Assembly (NCBI GenBank): GCA_038316355.1
Contig: JBBQAO010000010.1
Coordinates: 1 to 64,000 of the forward strand
Direction: 5' to 3'
Source of the DNA: Ga0077527 sp038316355
Lineage (GTDB): Bacteria; Pseudomonadota; Gammaproteobacteria; Burkholderiales; SG8-41
DNA: 64,000 nucleotides
The first letter of the stretch is position 1. Each line of letters begins with the position of its first letter. Below are positions 1 to 7,336 of the stretch, piece by piece. The position numbers and the translations under genes were made by a program. Under the pieces are notes generated by a model. The model made no database searches. It was not told where the DNA came from and worked only from the letters and a program-made list of their open reading frames with translations.

Positions 1-39
1 TTACACTAACCGCTGCATACGGAAAGAGAGGCGCCGCAC

Positions 40-894
40 ATGGCTGACAATATCGGAACACGAGCGACGGATGTTGGCGGATTCGATGCATTTTCGCCGC
101 AGCAGAACGCCGAGCGAGTCCAGAATGTCGGTGTCACCAAGGCGCGGCTGCCGTTGCTGTCGATGCTGATGCTGGGGATGCTTGCCGGCGCCTTCATCGG
201 GCTTGGGGCTATGTATTACACGCTGGTGATCAGCGACGCACAGTTGTCGTTTGCCGTCGGTCGCGTGTTGGGGGCGGTGTGTTTCTCGCTCGGGCTGCTG
301 TTGGTGGTGGTGGCGGGCGCGGAGATCTTCACCGGCAACAACCTGCCGGCGATGGCCTGGGCCGACGGCAAGGTGACCACCGTAGAGGTGCTGCGCAATT
401 GGGAGGTGGTGTGTATTGCCAATTTCATTGGCGCAGCGCTGCTTGCGGTGCTGGTGTACCTGTCGGGGCATGCCGGCATGAATGACGATGCAGTCGGGCG
501 CGCCTACCTTGTGATTGCTGCCGCAAAAAGCACCATGCCGGTCGGCGAGCTGTTTTTCCGCGGCGTATTGTGCAACGTGCTGGTGTGCATGGCGGTGTGG
601 ATGGCGCTCGCAGGCAGGAGCGTTACCGACAAGTTTTTTGCTATCTTGCTGCCGGTGTCGGCTTTTGTCGCCGCTGGTTTCGAGTACTCGATCGCAAACA
701 TGTATATTTTTCCACTCGCATTGCTGTTGAAGTCGGGCGGTGCGGCGCTGCCGGCCGGCGTAGAGGCCGTCACGGTGTATGCGATGTTCCGCAACCTGGC
801 ACCGGTGATCCTCGGTAACATCGTCGGTGGCAGCCTGCTGGTGGCATTGGTGTATCACGTGATCTATCGCCGTCCTGCGCAGGCAGGCAAATAG
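40..894 (+). CDS. Formate/nitrite transporter (FNT) family channel
   Basis: A 284-residue inner-membrane protein of the FNT family (FocA/NirC type), pentameric channels that move small monovalent anions such as formate or nitrite. Hydrophobic segments alternate with short loops over roughly residues 40-275. The AGAEIFTGNN stretch near residue 100 and the later MPVGELFFRGVLCNVLVC and EYSIANMY segments match the conserved half-helix breaks of the family. The N-terminus is a soluble stretch of about 35 residues. The ATG at 40 follows a purine-rich GAGAGG. The next gene starts three bases after the stop, so the two are probably co-transcribed. No nitrite reductase or pyruvate formate-lyase gene is nearby, so the substrate cannot be set from context. 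Confidence 0.88.
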   Translation: MADNIGTRATDVGGFDAFSPQQNAERVQNVGVTKARLPLLSMLMLGMLAGAFIGLGAMYYTLVISDAQLSFAVGRVLGAVCFSLGLLLVVVAGAEIFTGNNLPAMAWADGKVTTVEVLRNWEVVCIANFIGAALLAVLVYLSGHAGMNDDAVGRAYLVIAAAKSTMPVGELFFRGVLCNVLVCMAVWMALAGRSVTDKFFAILLPVSAFVAAGFEYSIANMYIFPLALLLKSGGAALPAGVEAVTVYAMFRNLAPVILGNIVGGSLLVALVYHVIYRRPAQAGK

Positions 895-897
895 ACC

Positions 898-1749
898 GTG
901 GATCTGCTGATACACGCCACATTGACCATCACCGGCGCGCGCGAGCAACTGCCGGCGGCCGACGCGCGCATCAAGGCGCTGCTGGTCGAAGAAATTTTTA
1001 TCGGCGAATTCGAGGAGCATCACGGTGATGACGCGCTGGCCTACGACTTCAAGGTTCACGGCGGCATCCCGTTTCCGGCTTTCGCTGCAGCTTCCCTGGA
1101 ATTTCCCGAACTGAAGATTGCCGCGGAATGGGTCAATGCTGCCGCCGGCCGCAAGGGCCGCGCCATGCTGACCAACGGCGCCATTGCGGAACATGTTGAA
1201 GAACCGCTGGTTGCAGGCAGTGCTGAAACCCGCAATCGTTATGTGCTTGCCGCGCCCGACGGGACTTTGCAACTGGCATTTGCGCTGGTGCAGCGTGACC
1301 GCGGCGAATGGGCGGGATATGTTTTGAATCATGAGCGCGATGCAGTGTTCCGCATTACGCGTGAGGGCGATGCCGTCGAACTGCTGACCACCGAGGGCGC
1401 TGCAGAATGGGCCAATGCCTGGCGACTGAGCGGCCTGGAAGACACGCCGTCACCGGCCGCGCTGGCGCAGGCCGTTGAGCCGGGGTTGTATGCGGATCTG
1501 GAGCGGCTGGCACAGGACTTTGTTACGGAATGGTTCTGGCTGCGCGTGGCGCCGGCCGCGGACAATGCCATCGAAATTGACCGTTACGCGCGTTACGGCT
1601 ACACGGTGCACGACGCCAATGTGCGCGCGACGCGGCTGCACCGGCTGCGCAGCGAGCTTGCTGCGACGGATGTATTGGAATATTCGACGCTGGATGCGGA
1701 CCGTGCGTGGATCAGTGATGTGCTGCAGCGCTGCTGGGCTGCGGACTGA
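898..1749 (+). CDS. Hypothetical protein, co-transcribed with the FNT channel
   Basis: A 283-residue protein I do not recognise. It starts with GTG at 898, three bases after the stop of the FNT gene, so translational coupling is likely. The product is soluble and acidic, with no signal peptide or membrane segment. It has two parts by eye: residues 1-110 with alternating charged and hydrophobic runs (IGEFEEHH, IPFPAFAAASLEFPEL), and a tryptophan-containing half (EWFWLRVAP, IDRYARYGYTVHD). Codon usage and GC agree with the neighbours, which supports it as a real gene over the long reading frame on the other strand. No function is proposed. Confidence 0.7.
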   Translation: MDLLIHATLTITGAREQLPAADARIKALLVEEIFIGEFEEHHGDDALAYDFKVHGGIPFPAFAAASLEFPELKIAAEWVNAAAGRKGRAMLTNGAIAEHVEEPLVAGSAETRNRYVLAAPDGTLQLAFALVQRDRGEWAGYVLNHERDAVFRITREGDAVELLTTEGAAEWANAWRLSGLEDTPSPAALAQAVEPGLYADLERLAQDFVTEWFWLRVAPAADNAIEIDRYARYGYTVHDANVRATRLHRLRSELAATDVLEYSTLDADRAWISDVLQRCWAAD

Positions 1750-1758
1750 CACTTCTTT

Positions 1759-1798
1759 CCGTTCGGGCTGAGCCCTTCGACAGGCTCAGGGCGAACGG
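1759..1798. repeat. Intergenic inverted repeat, GTTCGGGCTGAGCC family
   Basis: Two 16-base arms, CCGTTCGGGCTGAGCC and GGCTCAGGGCGAACGG, pair with one mismatch around an 8-base loop. It lies between two convergent genes and could fold as a strong hairpin in both transcripts, but has no T-run. A longer relative is at 2464-2543, on the other side of the rhomboid gene. TTCGACAGGCTCAG-type repeats are common between genes in proteobacterial genomes. Confidence 0.8.
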
Positions 1799-1817
1799 CA
1801 TTATTTATTTTTGATGG

Positions 1818-2423
1818 CTAATACCGGTTTGGGGGCCGCCGCCGCCACTGCCGTATCAAAATATACCCGCCGAGCATACCGCCCAGATGCGCAAAATGCG
1901 CAACGCCAGCCTGGGTGCCGGTGACGCCGAGGTAGAGCTCGATCAATCCGTAGAGCGTGACGAACAGCCACGCCGGCATGGGAATCGGCGGGAAAATCAG
2001 CAGCACCATGCGTCGCGGAAAGAGCATGCCGTAGGCCAGCAGCAGGCCGAACACGCCGCCGGATGCGCCGACGGTCGGCAATGCCGGGCCGCCGCTCAAT
2101 GCCGACATCGCCAGTTGGGTCAGCGCCGCCGCGAACACGCAGCCCAGGTAATAAATCAGGAAACGCTTTGATCCGAAGACCTGTTCGATCTGGCCGCCGA
2201 ACATGTACAGCGCCAGCATGTTGAAACCGATGTGGATCAGCCCGCCGTGCAGGAAGCCGTAGGTGATGACCTGCCACGGCAGGAAACCGGCGCCGTATTC
2301 GGCTGGTGTGTGGAACGGCCATAACGCAAACCAGATGATCAGCGGGTCGCCGAACACCTGCTGCAACAGGTAAACCGCGACGTTGATGATCAGCAGCAGG
2401 CGGGTAATGGGCGGCAAAAACAT
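1818..2423 (-). CDS. Rhomboid-family intramembrane serine protease
   Basis: A 201-residue inner-membrane protease of family S54 that cleaves transmembrane substrates within the bilayer. Catalytic residues are visible: GASGG with the nucleophile Ser121 and AHLGG with His179. The conserved HIGFNM segment lies near residues 64-69 and the GGQIEQVFG loop near 77-85. About six hydrophobic segments fit the basic 6-TM rhomboid core with no extra domain. The ATG at 2423 gives a hydrophobic N-terminus (ITRLLLIINVAVYLL) that matches TM1 of the family; no clear ribosome-binding site precedes it. The gene is flanked on both sides by copies of the same inverted-repeat family. The substrate is unknown. Confidence 0.9.
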   Translation of the reverse strand: MFLPPITRLLLIINVAVYLLQQVFGDPLIIWFALWPFHTPAEYGAGFLPWQVITYGFLHGGLIHIGFNMLALYMFGGQIEQVFGSKRFLIYYLGCVFAAALTQLAMSALSGGPALPTVGASGGVFGLLLAYGMLFPRRMVLLIFPPIPMPAWLFVTLYGLIELYLGVTGTQAGVAHFAHLGGMLGGYILIRQWRRRPPNRY

Positions 2424-2463
2424 GGGAATGGCGGGCTTTTAAGGGTATCCGGGCACCAACTCT

Positions 2464-2543
2464 GTTCGCCCTGAGCCTTTCGACTCGCTCAGGACAGGCT
2501 CTGTCGAAGGGCGGCTGGGCTTCGACAGGCTCAGCCCGAACGG
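2464..2543. repeat. Long imperfect palindrome, GTTCGCCCTGAGCC family
   Basis: An 80-base element opens with GTTCGCCCTGAGCC, ends with GGCTCAGCCCGAAC, and contains internal copies of CTCAGGACAGGCT and CTTCGACAGG. It looks like two overlapping copies of the 40-base unit seen at 1759-1798. It fills most of the gap between the rhomboid gene and the end of the rubredoxin reductase gene, and may act as a transcript-end hairpin. Confidence 0.75.
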
Positions 2544-2633
2544 TGTTTTGTATTCGGTGAAGATCAACAATGGTATCAGCAACCGCGCAGTTGCTGCGGT
2601 TGCTGATGTTGGCTGTGTTGACTCAGGCTATTT

Positions 2634-3779
2634 TCAGGCAAGTACCGGCGGCAGTTGCGGTGCGAGTTTTGCGCGTTCAGCCGTGGCAGTGCCGTTCAAT
2701 GCAAAACCCAGCAGCTTGCCGTCAGCAGAGACGAACAATGATTTCACGCCCTCTGCGGTGGCTTCGACCTGCCAGGTGCCGGCAGCGCCAACCGCGGGCG
2801 GCGCGACGATGGTCGGGCAGGCAGGCGTTTTCACCATCACCGGCATTGCGGGGAAGGCGACTGCTGTGCGTTTGCCGGCCAGCGTCTGCGCCAGTGCGCG
2901 CGTGGCGTGCATGATCGGCATCACATAGGGCATCACCAGGCCTTCGATTTCCGCACAGTCGCCCAGGGTGTAGACGTCGGGCGCACTGGTTTCAAGATGG
3001 CGGTTGGCAATGATGCCGCGGTTGACCTGGATGCCCGCGGCTGCAGCGATTGCGGTGCGCGGTTTGAGGCCGACCGCGGAGAGCACGACATCAACGTGCA
3101 GTACGTTGCCGTTGGCCAGAGTGACCGCGTAGCCGTTTTCGCTGCGGTCCACGGTTTCGGCGCTGGTGCCGAGATGCCATTGCACACCGAGCGCGGCGAG
3201 TTTCGCCTGCAGCAGTGCGCCGCCTTCCGGCGGCAGCAGCCGGCCCAGCGCCTGAGATGCAATGTCGATGATGTAGACGCCGTAGCCGCCAACGGCGAGG
3301 TCGTTGGCGAATTCGCAGCCGATCAGGCCGGCGCCGATGATGGCGACGCGTTTTTTGCCGGTGATGGTGTCGCGGAAAGCCGAATAGTCGTCTAGATCGT
3401 TGACGGTCAGGACGTCGCCGGCCGCATTTCCCGATAGCGGCAGGCGGATCTGGTCGGCGCCCAGCGCCAGCACCAGTTTTGAGTACGCCAGTGTTTCATC
3501 GCCGATGCGCAGTGTGTGTCCGGCGGTGTCTATAGCATCGACGCGGGTTTTTGCGCGCACGGTGGCATTGAGTTGCGTCGCCATCTGCTCTGGTGAATTC
3601 AGTGCAATGGCTTCAGCGGTTTTTTTCGAAGCCAGCGCGTTGGACAGCATGGGCTTGGAATAAAACGGGCTGCTGTCGCCGGCGATGATGACCAGCGGCG
3701 TGGTGGTGTCGAGTTTGCGCAGCTCCTTGGCGGTGTTGTAACCCGCGAGGCCGCTGCCGATGATGACGATCGGATTCAT
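2634..3779 (-). CDS. NAD(P)H:rubredoxin reductase-type FAD oxidoreductase
   Basis: A 381-residue flavoprotein that should pass electrons from NAD(P)H to rubredoxin. The N-terminal FAD-binding motif IVIIGSGLAGYNTAKELR is at residues 4-21, the NAD(P) Rossmann motif IIGAGLIGCEFANDL begins near residue 147, and the second FAD motif VYTLGDCAEI is near residue 275. The length matches AlkT/RubB-type reductases. The ATG at 3779 was chosen because the FAD motif starts right after it; the 30 residues of open frame upstream have no family match. It lies downstream of rubrerythrin and rubredoxin on the same strand, so the three could form one NADH to rubredoxin to rubrerythrin peroxide-reducing chain. 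The 124-bp gap to rubredoxin leaves room for a separate promoter. Confidence 0.88.
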   Translation of the reverse strand: MNPIVIIGSGLAGYNTAKELRKLDTTTPLVIIAGDSSPFYSKPMLSNALASKKTAEAIALNSPEQMATQLNATVRAKTRVDAIDTAGHTLRIGDETLAYSKLVLALGADQIRLPLSGNAAGDVLTVNDLDDYSAFRDTITGKKRVAIIGAGLIGCEFANDLAVGGYGVYIIDIASQALGRLLPPEGGALLQAKLAALGVQWHLGTSAETVDRSENGYAVTLANGNVLHVDVVLSAVGLKPRTAIAAAAGIQVNRGIIANRHLETSAPDVYTLGDCAEIEGLVMPYVMPIMHATRALAQTLAGKRTAVAFPAMPVMVKTPACPTIVAPPAVGAAGTWQVEATAEGVKSLFVSADGKLLGFALNGTATAERAKLAPQLPPVLA

Positions 3780-3903
3780 GCGTTTCTTTCGATAGCCCAG
3801 GTGAAAATCAGCGGTGGATGGTATCAAACCGCGCCATGAGCTGCTCTGCTGTGCTGCAGATTGTGACACCCGCCCCGCATTTGCGGGACGGAGTATGACG
3901 TGC

Positions 3904-4086
3904 TCAGGCGGCTTTCAATACCATTTCGAAGTCGGCTTTGGCGACGCCGCACTCCGGACAGGCCCAGTCTGCCGGGATGTCTTCCCAGCGTGTGCCGGCC
4001 TTGATGCCATGTTCCGGATCACCTTCGGCTTCGTTATAGACGTAGCCGCAGACGATGCATTCCCAAGTGCGCATTTCGTTTGTCAT
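3904..4086 (-). CDS. Rubredoxin
   Basis: A 60-residue one-iron electron carrier. Both iron-binding pairs are present: WECIVCGYVYNE near the N-terminus and WACPECGVAK near the C-terminus, with the usual spacing and the conserved GDPEHGI...W..IP region. The ATG at 4086 is preferred over the one at 4092 because AAGGAG lies 8 bases upstream of the former but only 2 from the latter. The stop of the upstream rubrerythrin gene overlaps this Shine-Dalgarno sequence (TAAGGAG), a strong sign of translational coupling. It probably carries electrons from the reductase downstream to rubrerythrin. Confidence 0.95.
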   Translation of the reverse strand: MTNEMRTWECIVCGYVYNEAEGDPEHGIKAGTRWEDIPADWACPECGVAKADFEMVLKAA

Positions 4087-4098
4087 GTTCATTGCTCC

Positions 4099-4569
4099 TT
4101 AAGCGTTAACCCGGGCCAGCGTGGCACGGTAGTGGTTGGCGTGGCGTTCCTCGACCTTGGCCAGTGCGGCAAAACGTTTGGCGGCCTTGGCGAGGGTCTG
4201 CTGGAAACGTGTTGCGTGTTCCTTCGATTCCTCGATCTGCTCGTCCATTTCCTTCACTGCGGCCGCGTTGCCTTCCTGTTCGGCGAGGTGGCGGAACTGC
4301 GGATACATTTCGGTGTATTCGTAAGTCTCGCCGGCAATCGCCATGTCCAGCGCCTTGGCGGGGGTCAGTTCGGTTTTCGGGTAGAGCAGGTCGAGGTGGC
4401 CGAAGGCGTGTTGCACTTCCTGTGCTGCGGTTTCCTCGAACACTTTGGCGGTTTCAATGTCGCCCTGTTCGCGGCTGATCCTGGCGAAGTACATGTATTT
4501 GATGTGCGCCATGGATTCTCCGGCGAAGGCGGCTTCGATGTTCTTGATGGTCACTGATTCGGCTTTCAT
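4099..4569 (-). CDS. Rubrerythrin-family diiron protein lacking the rubredoxin domain
   Basis: A 156-residue ferritin-like four-helix protein expected to reduce hydrogen peroxide at a diiron site. Two ligand sets are visible: an early Glu with HIKYMYFARIS, then FEETAAQEVQHAFGHL and later GETYEYTEMYPQF and VEERHANHY. Classical rubrerythrins of about 190 residues end in a rubredoxin domain; this one stops before it, and a separate rubredoxin gene follows directly. The ATG at 4569 is chosen because AGGAG lies 6 bases upstream, whereas it abuts the alternative ATG at 4575. oxyR lies just upstream on the same strand, with an OxyR-like operator between them. Confidence 0.92.
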   Translation of the reverse strand: MKAESVTIKNIEAAFAGESMAHIKYMYFARISREQGDIETAKVFEETAAQEVQHAFGHLDLLYPKTELTPAKALDMAIAGETYEYTEMYPQFRHLAEQEGNAAAVKEMDEQIEESKEHATRFQQTLAKAAKRFAALAKVEERHANHYRATLARVNA

Positions 4570-4668
4570 CTGCATCTCCTGTGGTTAAAAGGGCGCGTCT
4601 TGCAACGCTTGGAGTGCATTCTGGTTGCCGGCGGTTGATTAATCCAATTGATTGTTATTAATTTATTG

Positions 4669-4683
4669 ATAGTAATTGACTAT
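4669..4683. promoter_or_regulatory. Candidate OxyR-binding site upstream of rubrerythrin
   Basis: The 15 bases read ATAG-taattga-CTAT, an exact match to the ATAG-N7-CTAT unit of the E. coli OxyR consensus. Adjacent units at the expected 22-base phasing are weak; 4647-4661 begins ATTG and keeps part of the pattern. The site lies about 100 bases upstream of the rubrerythrin start in an AT-rich stretch, with oxyR on its other side. The motif is seen; its use is inferred. Confidence 0.5.
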
Positions 4684-4719
4684 ATCAAAGATCTGATTCC
4701 AACCATTTGTTTTTAAAGA

Positions 4720-5652
4720 TTATTTTTTCTTTATCGAGGTGGTGCCGCTGAGTGCGCAGGCGGCCACCGCATCACGGATGACGTCGAGGGCGGCGTGGCG
4801 CGGGAAACTCGAGCGCGAGGCCAGCACCACCCGGCGGTCGGGCACCGGGCGTGAGAACGGGATGTAGGTCAGCAGGTCGGCGGCGGCGCGTTTCGCCGGC
4901 ACGGCTGAAGCCGGCAGCACGGTCATGCCCATGCCCGAGGCCACCATCAGGCGGATGGTTTCCAGCGATGAACCCTCGACGGTTTGCTGCAGCGAGCCCG
5001 GCGTTGCGCTGGAACGATTGAGCGCCGGGCAGGCATTGAGCACCTGGTCGCGGAAGCAGTGGCCGCTGCCGAGCAGCAGCAGGCTTTCCTGCGCCAGCTC
5101 GTCGGCGGCGATGGTTTTGCGCGCGGCCCAGGAGTGGGTTTTGGCCAGCGCGACAACGAAGGCCTCATCGTAGAGCGGCGTCACGGTGATACCGGCTTCG
5201 CTGAAGGGGAGTGCGACGATGGCGGCGTCGATGTCGCCGCGCTTCAATCGTTCCGACAGGGTTGCAGTGTAATTTTCCTCAAGAATCAAGGGCATTTTCG
5301 GTACGCGCCGGCGCAGCACCGGAATCAGTTGCGGCAGCAGGTAGGGCGCGATGGTGAAAATCGCGCCGAGCTTGAGTGTCCCTTCCAGCGGGTCGCCGGT
5401 GGCTTTGGCGATGTTCCTGATTTTGTCGGCTTCCTCCAGCGTGCGCTGCGCCTGCTCAATGACGCGGCCGCCGGCGGGGGTTACCGTGACCTCGGCGGGG
5501 CCGCGCTCGAAAAGTTGTACCCCGAGTTCTTCCTCGAGTTTTTTGACCGCGACCGACAGTGTCGGCTGGCTGACGAAGCAGGCTTCGGCGGCGCGGCCAA
5601 AATGGCGCGCATGAGCGACGGCAACGATATAGCGCAGTTCAGTAAGGGTCAT
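4720..5652 (-). CDS. oxyR: OxyR, LysR-family hydrogen peroxide sensor
   Basis: A 310-residue LysR regulator with an N-terminal winged helix-turn-helix (residues 1-60, AAEACFVSQPTLSVAVKKLE) and a periplasmic-binding-like sensor domain. The redox pair is diagnostic: GHCFRDQVLNAC places cysteines at exactly 199 and 208, the positions that form the peroxide-induced disulfide in E. coli OxyR. The gene lies upstream of the rubrerythrin-rubredoxin-reductase block on the same strand, which suggests that this block belongs to its regulon. An orphan rightward terminator lies about 130 bases from its start on the divergent side. Confidence 0.94.
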   Translation of the reverse strand: MTLTELRYIVAVAHARHFGRAAEACFVSQPTLSVAVKKLEEELGVQLFERGPAEVTVTPAGGRVIEQAQRTLEEADKIRNIAKATGDPLEGTLKLGAIFTIAPYLLPQLIPVLRRRVPKMPLILEENYTATLSERLKRGDIDAAIVALPFSEAGITVTPLYDEAFVVALAKTHSWAARKTIAADELAQESLLLLGSGHCFRDQVLNACPALNRSSATPGSLQQTVEGSSLETIRLMVASGMGMTVLPASAVPAKRAAADLLTYIPFSRPVPDRRVVLASRSSFPRHAALDVIRDAVAACALSGTTSIKKK

Positions 5653-5781
5653 GGCGGCGGAACTTTACCGGAAACCCCGGGTCTAGTTTCTGTAAGCATT
5701 ACGCCGAGCCGAGCCTGATTTTTAAATCCCCTAAAAATCAATGGCCTGTGCGGAACGCGAGCAAACGCATGTAGGATCCTC

Positions 5782-5810
5782 AAGGGCGCCTCCCCGGCGC
5801 CCTTTTTTTT
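5782..5810 (+). terminator. Rho-independent terminator with no gene upstream on its strand
   Basis: Arms AAGGGCGCC and GGCGCCCTT form a 9-bp stem with a 5-base loop, followed by a run of T ending at 5810, so it terminates rightward transcription. No rightward coding gene lies between the divergent oxyR start (5652) and this point. The reverse orientation has only two T after the stem, so it is a poor terminator for the leftward sulfatase gene. Confidence 0.85.
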
Positions 5811-5840
5811 GGTGGATACCCGGCGTGCGTGGCTTGCCGC

Positions 5841-7328
5841 TCAGTTCCCGTGGCCGGACGGGATTTTCCAAGCCTCCTCCTTGGATACGCCAGGCGGGGG
5901 CGTAAACAGGATCTGGGTTTCGCCAAGGAGTTTGGCCGCGCCGCCCCAGGCATCTGCCGCCTTGCGCTGATCGGCCTTGGCGCGGGCATCCACTGCTTCC
6001 GGATCACAGATCATGCGCAGCTTCTTCTCCAGCGTCTGGACCGTGCCGGGGTGCGCGTCGGCAAGATCCACTGTTTCATCCGGATCTTTTTGCAGATCAA
6101 ACAGTTGCGGCGGCATGCCGACATGGTAGATGAGCTTCATTGCGCCGTCGCGGAGCACGAAGGCACCGGCCTTTGAGGCCTGCGCATGATATTCGGCGAA
6201 AGCAGTCCGCGGCTTTTCCGTGCCGGTGATCGCTGGCCAGAGGTCGATACCCGGCAGGTCGCCGTCAGCGGCAGTGAGTTGCGCGCCGGCGCCGGCAACC
6301 AGTGTCGGAAACAGATCGACATGGGAGGCAAATTGCCGGACCACGCGGGCTTGCGGCACCCCGGGCCCCGAGATCAGCAGTGGCACCTTGATTGCGCCTT
6401 CGTAGAGATTTTTCTTGCCGAACAGGCCCTGTGCGCCGAACAGTTCGCCGTGGTCGCTGGTGTAGGCAATGCGCGTATGGCCGAGCAGGCCGAGTTCTTC
6501 CGCTGTTTTTAAAACTTCACCCATCTGTTCATCGAGATGGCTGATCAGCCCGAAGTACCCTGCTGCGATGCGCCGCAGTGCGGCTTCATCCGTCATTACG
6601 CGCATGCCGTCCATGGTGCGCAGAAATTCCATGGCCGGGTGTTCGGGGCGTTCACCAGGGCGGAATGCAGGTGGCAGCGGCATCGTTGATTCGGGGTACA
6701 TATCCCACAAGCGTTGCGGCACCGTGAACGGCGGATGTGCGCTGATGTAGGAAACATACAGCACCCAGGGCTTGCCCTTGTTGTTGGCATGCTGCTTCAG
6801 CCATTCCACCGCCTTGGTAGTGATCTTGCGGTCGTAGTCCTGATAGTGCGTGGTGCCCACGGTGGAGCGTTCGATATAGAGCTTCCAGAAGCTGGCGTCG
6901 CCCTTGGGTGGCTCGGTGTCATAGCCACGCAGCAGGTTTTTGATCGCGCCCTTGCCCTCGTGCAGGTGCATGGGCAGGATTTCCTCGGTGAAACCGTTGT
7001 CGTCCTCGCTCGAACGATAGTGCAGCTTGCCGACCGAAGTCACGGTATGGCCCTGCTCGCGCAGGCGGTGGTGCCAGGTCGGCACGCGCCCGTCGTAGGT
7101 CAGCGCGTTATCCCAGTAACCGGTCTGGTGCGGATAGCGCCCGGTGGCGAGGCTGGAACGAGAGGGGCAGCACAGCGGGCTGGTGCAATAGGCGTCGGCA
7201 AAACGCACGCCGGACGCGGCGATGCGATCCATGGTCGGGGTCTTGACGTAAGGATGGCCGTAGCAGCCGGTGATCTGGCCGTTGTGGTTATCGGACTGGA
7301 ACAGGATCAGGTTGGCGGGTTGTGTCAT
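5841..7328 (-). CDS. Type I sulfatase (alkaline-phosphatase superfamily)
   Basis: A 495-residue sulfuric-ester hydrolase. The sulfatase signature CCPSRSSLATGRYPHQTG places the cysteine to be converted to formylglycine at residue 53 (C-x-P-S-R). Metal-site pieces are visible: SDNH at residues 12-15 and TSDHGE near residue 300. There is no signal peptide, so the enzyme is probably cytoplasmic. It begins 8 bases after the stop of a Bug receptor gene, so the two form a unit. A second sulfatase of similar length lies upstream. The overall layout resembles choline-sulfatase and phosphonate-monoester-hydrolase relatives; the substrate is unknown. No formylglycine-generating enzyme gene is in the window. 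Confidence 0.9.
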   Translation of the reverse strand: MTQPANLILFQSDNHNGQITGCYGHPYVKTPTMDRIAASGVRFADAYCTSPLCCPSRSSLATGRYPHQTGYWDNALTYDGRVPTWHHRLREQGHTVTSVGKLHYRSSEDDNGFTEEILPMHLHEGKGAIKNLLRGYDTEPPKGDASFWKLYIERSTVGTTHYQDYDRKITTKAVEWLKQHANNKGKPWVLYVSYISAHPPFTVPQRLWDMYPESTMPLPPAFRPGERPEHPAMEFLRTMDGMRVMTDEAALRRIAAGYFGLISHLDEQMGEVLKTAEELGLLGHTRIAYTSDHGELFGAQGLFGKKNLYEGAIKVPLLISGPGVPQARVVRQFASHVDLFPTLVAGAGAQLTAADGDLPGIDLWPAITGTEKPRTAFAEYHAQASKAGAFVLRDGAMKLIYHVGMPPQLFDLQKDPDETVDLADAHPGTVQTLEKKLRMICDPEAVDARAKADQRKAADAWGGAAKLLGETQILFTPPPGVSKEEAWKIPSGHGN

Positions 7329-7336
7329 GCGGCACC

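Noticed and set aside
1..1332. 443-codon open frame on the minus strand opposite the FNT channel gene and the unknown gene
   Set aside because: Its product is rich in Gln, His and Arg with no domain pattern, and the plus-strand genes have clear family or codon signals; it is an antisense shadow of GC-rich coding DNA.
2548..2928. 126-codon plus-strand frame near the end of the rubredoxin reductase gene
   Set aside because: Mostly antisense to the reductase C-terminus and starts inside a palindromic repeat.
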